Origin: Antedon bifida
Taxonomy: Eukaryota; Echinodermata; Crinoidea; Comatulida; Antedonidae
Direction of reading: 5' to 3'
Assembly (NCBI GenBank): GCA_963402885.1
Contig: OY727095.1
Coordinates: forward strand, 12,591,001-12,655,000
DNA: 64,000 nucleotides
The translations under genes and the position numbers were made by a program. Under the pieces are notes generated by a model that saw nothing but the letters and a program-made list of their open reading frames with translations, did no database searches and was not told where the DNA came from. Positions 60,070-64,000 of this stretch are shown one piece after another (position 1 is the first letter of the stretch; the number at the start of each line of letters is the position of its first letter).

Positions 60070-62043
60070 TTTCGTCCATCAACTCGACAATTAAAGTAGA
60101 GTCAACCTGTCCTTGCCTACTACTATCGAACACTACGTGACCGCACAGTACTACTGATCCGCGTTGGCCTGCAGGCTAGGCCTAGCCTACCTAGCAAATT
60201 ATCAAACAAAAATACGAGTCACGTACTGGTTTATAAATACCAGAACGATTACCAAAATACTCTTTAGCTAGTATAAGATAATCATTTTTGAACTAAAATG
60301 AACTAGACCAGATAATTACAGAAAATAACCAACAAACAGCAGTTTATTTCATCAGAAGATGCCTCATTCCTCTTGTTCAGCCATTTTTGTTATGATATCG
60401 CTGGCTAAAAAAAACGTCATCATTGTCATGCGCACTAACCCACTCACGACGAGCCCTTTAAAAAATGTTGACAGACGTGACGGGATTTACGTCAACCGAA
60501 GGATCGAAAGCGTCAATTAACGTTATCGTAACAGAAAAAAAAATTAAATTCATCTATTTTATTTCAAATCTACATCGATATCCTGATTATATTCCATTAA
60601 TTTTATTCTATCTAATTATTTAAAGTTATACTTTACATTTTTTCTTTTTCTGTTATTATCGTACCTTATACGCTTTTTTTCCTATTAACTAATTTAATTG
60701 CATGTAATATTGTGCAAATAATAAATATTAGATTTAGGAACTTATTAAAACGGTACTGGTAGTACAGTAGGGATCATTACCAGTTGGAGGGACCATGTGT
60801 TGCAGTGCTTAGTGAACTGTAGTTATTAGAAAAGTGAGGCACTAACTGGAACTGTATAGTACTTTGTTGAGGCATGAAATATGTGCAAAAAGTACAGTAG
60901 CCAAGTCAAAAGTATTTGGCGACTTTAAAGTCAGCCAGCTAATACAAATACAAGAAATACAATTAAATGATGATTTTATTATTTTGCGACATCATTCTAT
61001 AAGTTTAGTAGTTGCACCGAAAAGATTATGCTAGTTGCTCTTCATTTTGTTGGTAGGGTAATAATAATCTATGCCCGTTACATCCAGTAGGGTTTTTAAA
61101 GTGCTATCAAAACATGTTATAATAGTTTATTAATATGGTCATCTCCAACTACAGTACTTTTTTTCAAGTTATGTTATATCATAAAACCCTACCAGACACA
61201 ACCGGGCATAGATTAGTAAGACCAGTGACCGTAATCACCAATCACTATCTAAGTGAATATAATTTAAGGGAAATACTTAATTATTTATTGAGTTAAGTGA
61301 AATACCTAATTTTTAGGAGAAATTGGTGGATAAGGCCACTGTACTGGAGCGTAATAAGGTATGTCTGAGCATGGAGATGGTCTCAGCGTTTCGATTTATA
61401 AGCATTTTGGTACGGTATGGTTAACCCTATTACATGTATTGATTTTAATGAAAATAAATATGACTTGAAAACAACAACTGGTAATTTGGTATTTTAATGA
61501 TACAGTATATAAAAATCATTATAATAACAAATATTATATGTAAACATTTACAGGCATATATGTATACGTTTATGCTTTATAGTCACAGTATTTCTAAACA
61601 ATACACACTCTTATAACACCTATTTATATACTGTATATATATCAGTGTGCATTATATAAATTTGTTTGGTAGATACCAATAGTTAAAATTACTGTATTTT
61701 TGTAAATATATATATATATATATATGTGATTTTGTATTAATGTAATCAGATTACATACAATAGAACCTCCAACAAGGGGACACCTTCCAGGATGCAACAA
61801 AGTGTCCCCTTAATAGGGGTTGGCCGCAGTGTTAACACACAAAGTGTCCCTTTAATAGGGGTTGGCCGCAGTGTTAACACACATACTGCTCTTATAGGGA
61901 TCTCCCTTGTATAAGAGTGTCCCAATGAATCGGTTCCAACGTATAAGTCAAATACGGTTGTATACTACTGTACAAAGTTTTACACAAGGTGGTCTGAAGT
62001 GATTATTTACATTTACATAATTGATTAAGATCCTTGTTCGTTC
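60070..62043. other. ZRANB1 5' flank and KIF20B 3' flank
   Basis: No coding exon. The ZRANB1 start site probably lies within 60070-60250. A TCATGCGCACTA motif at about 60427 resembles an NRF1-type half-site. The rest is AT-rich with a family K element (61756-61925) and an (AT)n run (61706-61725). Possible poly(A) signals for KIF20B: TTTAAT near 61493 and TTTATT near 61282 (+ strand). Confidence 0.45.
61756..61925. repeat. Family K element with short tandem duplication
   Basis: Begins ACAATAGAACCTCCAACAAG GGGACACC. The unit aaagtgtcccyttaataggggttggccgcagtgttaacacac is present twice, echoing the minisatellite expansion seen in PGM3. Confidence 0.7.
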
Positions 62044-63873
62044 TTAAATCTTTGTCTGTCTTGATCGCAGCTTCCTGGTGACAATTCCGTGTGAATTGTC
62101 GGTCTCTTTATCTGCTGCTGTGTGACATATCACCTAAAAACAACAAAATTTATTTATATAACTATTTATATTTCAATGATTAGGGGCGTGAACTTGATTA
62201 GTTTTAACAATTTTTTAGCCCTTCCCTTGATATAATTATTATTATTTTTTGTATGTTACAATGTTTACAATTTATATTTATGGGCAAATAAAAAGAAAGA
62301 AAGAAGAAATTGCTTATAATTATTTTTTATTTCTAATTACAATGAATGATGGTTATCTTGACGTCGTCTTGGCTTATATTGAAAGTATGGTTTACATACA
62401 ATATTATTTAGTAATAATTGTATGAATAAATAATCCCTATCCGACTGGTCTGTTTTTAGAAAATATAGCTCCGCAGACTCCTCGCTGTTTACGAGCAGAT
62501 CTTTTGCGAGTCATTCGAACTTGTAAGTGACCAGTCGGACACAACATATATATCCAAAATTCTTGGTTGATTTGATATGCAATACCAAATACAGTAATAG
62601 ATTCTAAATATGGAGTTGTAAATGGTTGCTTTATGGATGTATGCGGCAGTGTACATTGTATGGCTCTCAGTGGCGTAACGCAGAGGCCCGAGACTCCTGG
62701 TTTAGAAAACCTAAGTGGCCCTCCAAGTTCCAATGCTGGAGGCCTTGAGTGTTTTTAGCCTTTTCGGCATAGGCCTATTTTAATCCTCTGGGCACTTCAC
62801 ATGGGCCCCCGGGTTTAGCCAGTGAGCGCTCATAGCCGTTACGCCACTGATGGATCATGCTTTAACACCTGCAGTCGACTCAATATTAAATAGTGCCTGG
62901 TATTTTCAACTGTAAATTCATGAATTTTAATTGAAAGTGAGATTAATAATAATACAAGCGTTTTACCTCATGTGGATTACACTCAAATGGACTGGATATA
63001 TCTGTCTTGTAAAGTTTGCGTTTTTTCTTCTTCTCTGTACCTGTTTGGCGCATTTCTACAACGCGTGGTGGTGACTTCTGAGGTGTTGTGATGCTTGACG
63101 CCACATCAACGATTTTCTTAGCTAAAGAATTTGGAGCAGATTCAGATTTAGAGTGTAAGAATTGAGAAGGAATGCACAGAAAAAAGATTTGAAAGAAAAT
63201 GTGAGAATACATTGAATGAAGCAATGTGATGTAAAGCTCTGTATACACTATCAAATTAGTTTGACAAAAAAAGTGTGTTATGTCCCCAAATATGGTAGTG
63301 ATGTGCCCAAATATGGTAGTGATATGCCATCACATAAAGTTTGATAGTGTAGACAAGGCTTTAAGCAGGTTTGACAGTAAATGCAGTAGAAATACAGAAT
63401 TACACACACATAGCAATGAATAAGTGTATTTCTCTTTTGACAGCTAAAAATTGAAATTATCAACTATGTTTTTGACAAAATATTAATACTTTTTAGCTGC
63501 TCTCCCCCTGCTCTACATGATTTTAACATGCACACAAATGTAGAAATATGTACTGGTAATGTATTGATTAAAAACAAAATGCAGCCAGTTAAAATCTGAA
63601 ATTCCTTTGATAAAGCTTTTTTGTTTGTAAGAAGTTTTTAGGTAGACAAAAAGGACAAATCAATGATTAATTCAATTCACCTTTGTTGTGAAACATATCC
63701 CCAAGTTTTGTAAGGGCAGCACGCCTTCCTGATTTGGAGATGGATTCTGCTCCTGGCGAGGCAACTTTACCATCAGCAACTTTATTTTCTGCCTCTTCTT
63801 TCCTGGCAGTTCTTCTTGTCCTACGTGGCTGTTCCTTTTTAGCGGCTTTTGGTTGAAAATCATCATCATCATC
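62044..63873 (-). CDS. KIF20B: KIF20B-type mitotic kinesin, C-terminal exons (partial)
   Basis: Last three exons: 63681-63873, 62967-63121 and 62044-62133, about 145 residues; the gene continues beyond 64000. Phases match: 63681 ends with one base of a codon completed at 63121, and 62967/62133 join in phase 0. The exon at 63681 begins with a run of Asp and is basic (KKEQPRRTRRTARK). The joined tail contains ALTKLGDMFHNKAKKIVDVA, KKRKLYKTDISSPFE and ends IVTRKLRSRQTKI-stop. From memory, vertebrate KIF20B (MPHOSPH1) ends with a KxGD-F--SKAKKI block, a KRKLY-EISSPI block and I-KRRLRTK, in the same order. KIF20B works in cytokinesis at the midzone. The motor domain is not in the window, so the name rests on the tail only. 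Confidence 0.75.
62195..62310 (+). mobile_element. LINE-like 3' tail
   Basis: 3'UTR-like sequence ends TTATGGGCAAATAAAAAGAAAGAAAG, a poly(A)-type signal with an AAAG tail. Located in the last KIF20B intron. No coding remnant. Confidence 0.4.
62669..62850 (-). repeat. Family D element, full, inverted
   Basis: Starts CAGTGGCGTAACGCAGAGGC and ends GCCGTTACGCCACTGATGG. The clearest pair of 12-nt inverted ends in the family (CAGTGGCGTAAC / GTTACGCCACTG). About 182 bp. Confidence 0.9.
63232..63363 (+). repeat. MITE family A copy
   Basis: TAAAGCTCTGTATACACTAT at the left, TAGTGTAGACAAGGCTTTAA at the right, with the core shortened between the catatcac block and the right arm. In the KIF20B intron between exons 63681-63873 and 62967-63121. 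Confidence 0.85.
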
Positions 63874-64000
63874 CTGAAAAAACAACATCAATAAAAATGT
63901 TGCAAAAATGTATAACCAGCTTTCTATGAATAATAGTGCAAGAAAGAAGTGCGAGTTTTTCGAAATAGCATTTGAATTATCTTGTTTTTTTGTGAATTAT

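Overview
The window reads as nuclear DNA of an invertebrate deuterostome, most likely an echinoderm. It is AT-rich, has short exons with GT-AG introns, contains no prokaryotic or organellar features, and carries the octamer TAGGCCTA many times. The class of echinoderm cannot be fixed from the sequence alone. All exon models were built by hand from splice signals, phase continuity and recalled family proteins; no alignment was run.

Six protein genes are supported. (1) A matrix metalloproteinase of the MMP21 type on the + strand (16.1-20.6 kb), complete in six coding exons, possibly with a distant non-coding first exon near 6.0-6.3 kb. (2) A small ankyrin-repeat gene on the - strand (24.8-30.1 kb), nine coding exons all in phase 0, ending in a CaaX prenylation motif. 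(3) PGM3/AGM1, phosphoacetylglucosamine mutase (- strand, 32.9-42.4 kb), complete in 17 coding exons. (4) A C2orf42 homologue (- strand, 45.0-49.1 kb), complete, with a possible 5' non-coding exon near 50.5 kb. (5) ZRANB1/TRABID, a K29/K33-selective OTU deubiquitinase (- strand, 54.2-60.1 kb), complete. (6) The last three exons of a KIF20B-type mitotic kinesin (- strand, 62.0-63.9 kb), continuing past the right edge. An unidentified exon pair near 0.86-1.2 kb is a weak seventh candidate.

Layout: 0-16 kb is gene-poor, with scattered MITEs, a tRNA-derived SINE and LINE tails. MMP21 converges on five genes that all read leftwards. These do not form an operon or one pathway (extracellular protease; ankyrin protein; UDP-GlcNAc synthesis; unknown zinc protein; deubiquitination; cytokinesis). 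MMP21, ZRANB1 and KIF20B homologues all lie on human 10q, which suggests old synteny.

Most of the remaining sequence is made of small non-autonomous elements. I define families A to H by their shared termini, plus a tRNA-derived SINE (I), tRNA-like sequences (M), an AGAACCTCTATT family (K) and 5'-truncated LINE fragments. The ankyrin gene holds a dense nested cluster of family B. PGM3 intron 6 is almost filled by a 56-bp minisatellite that seems to have grown from a K element. The 22.9-24.1 kb stretch holds palindromes and a foldback element.
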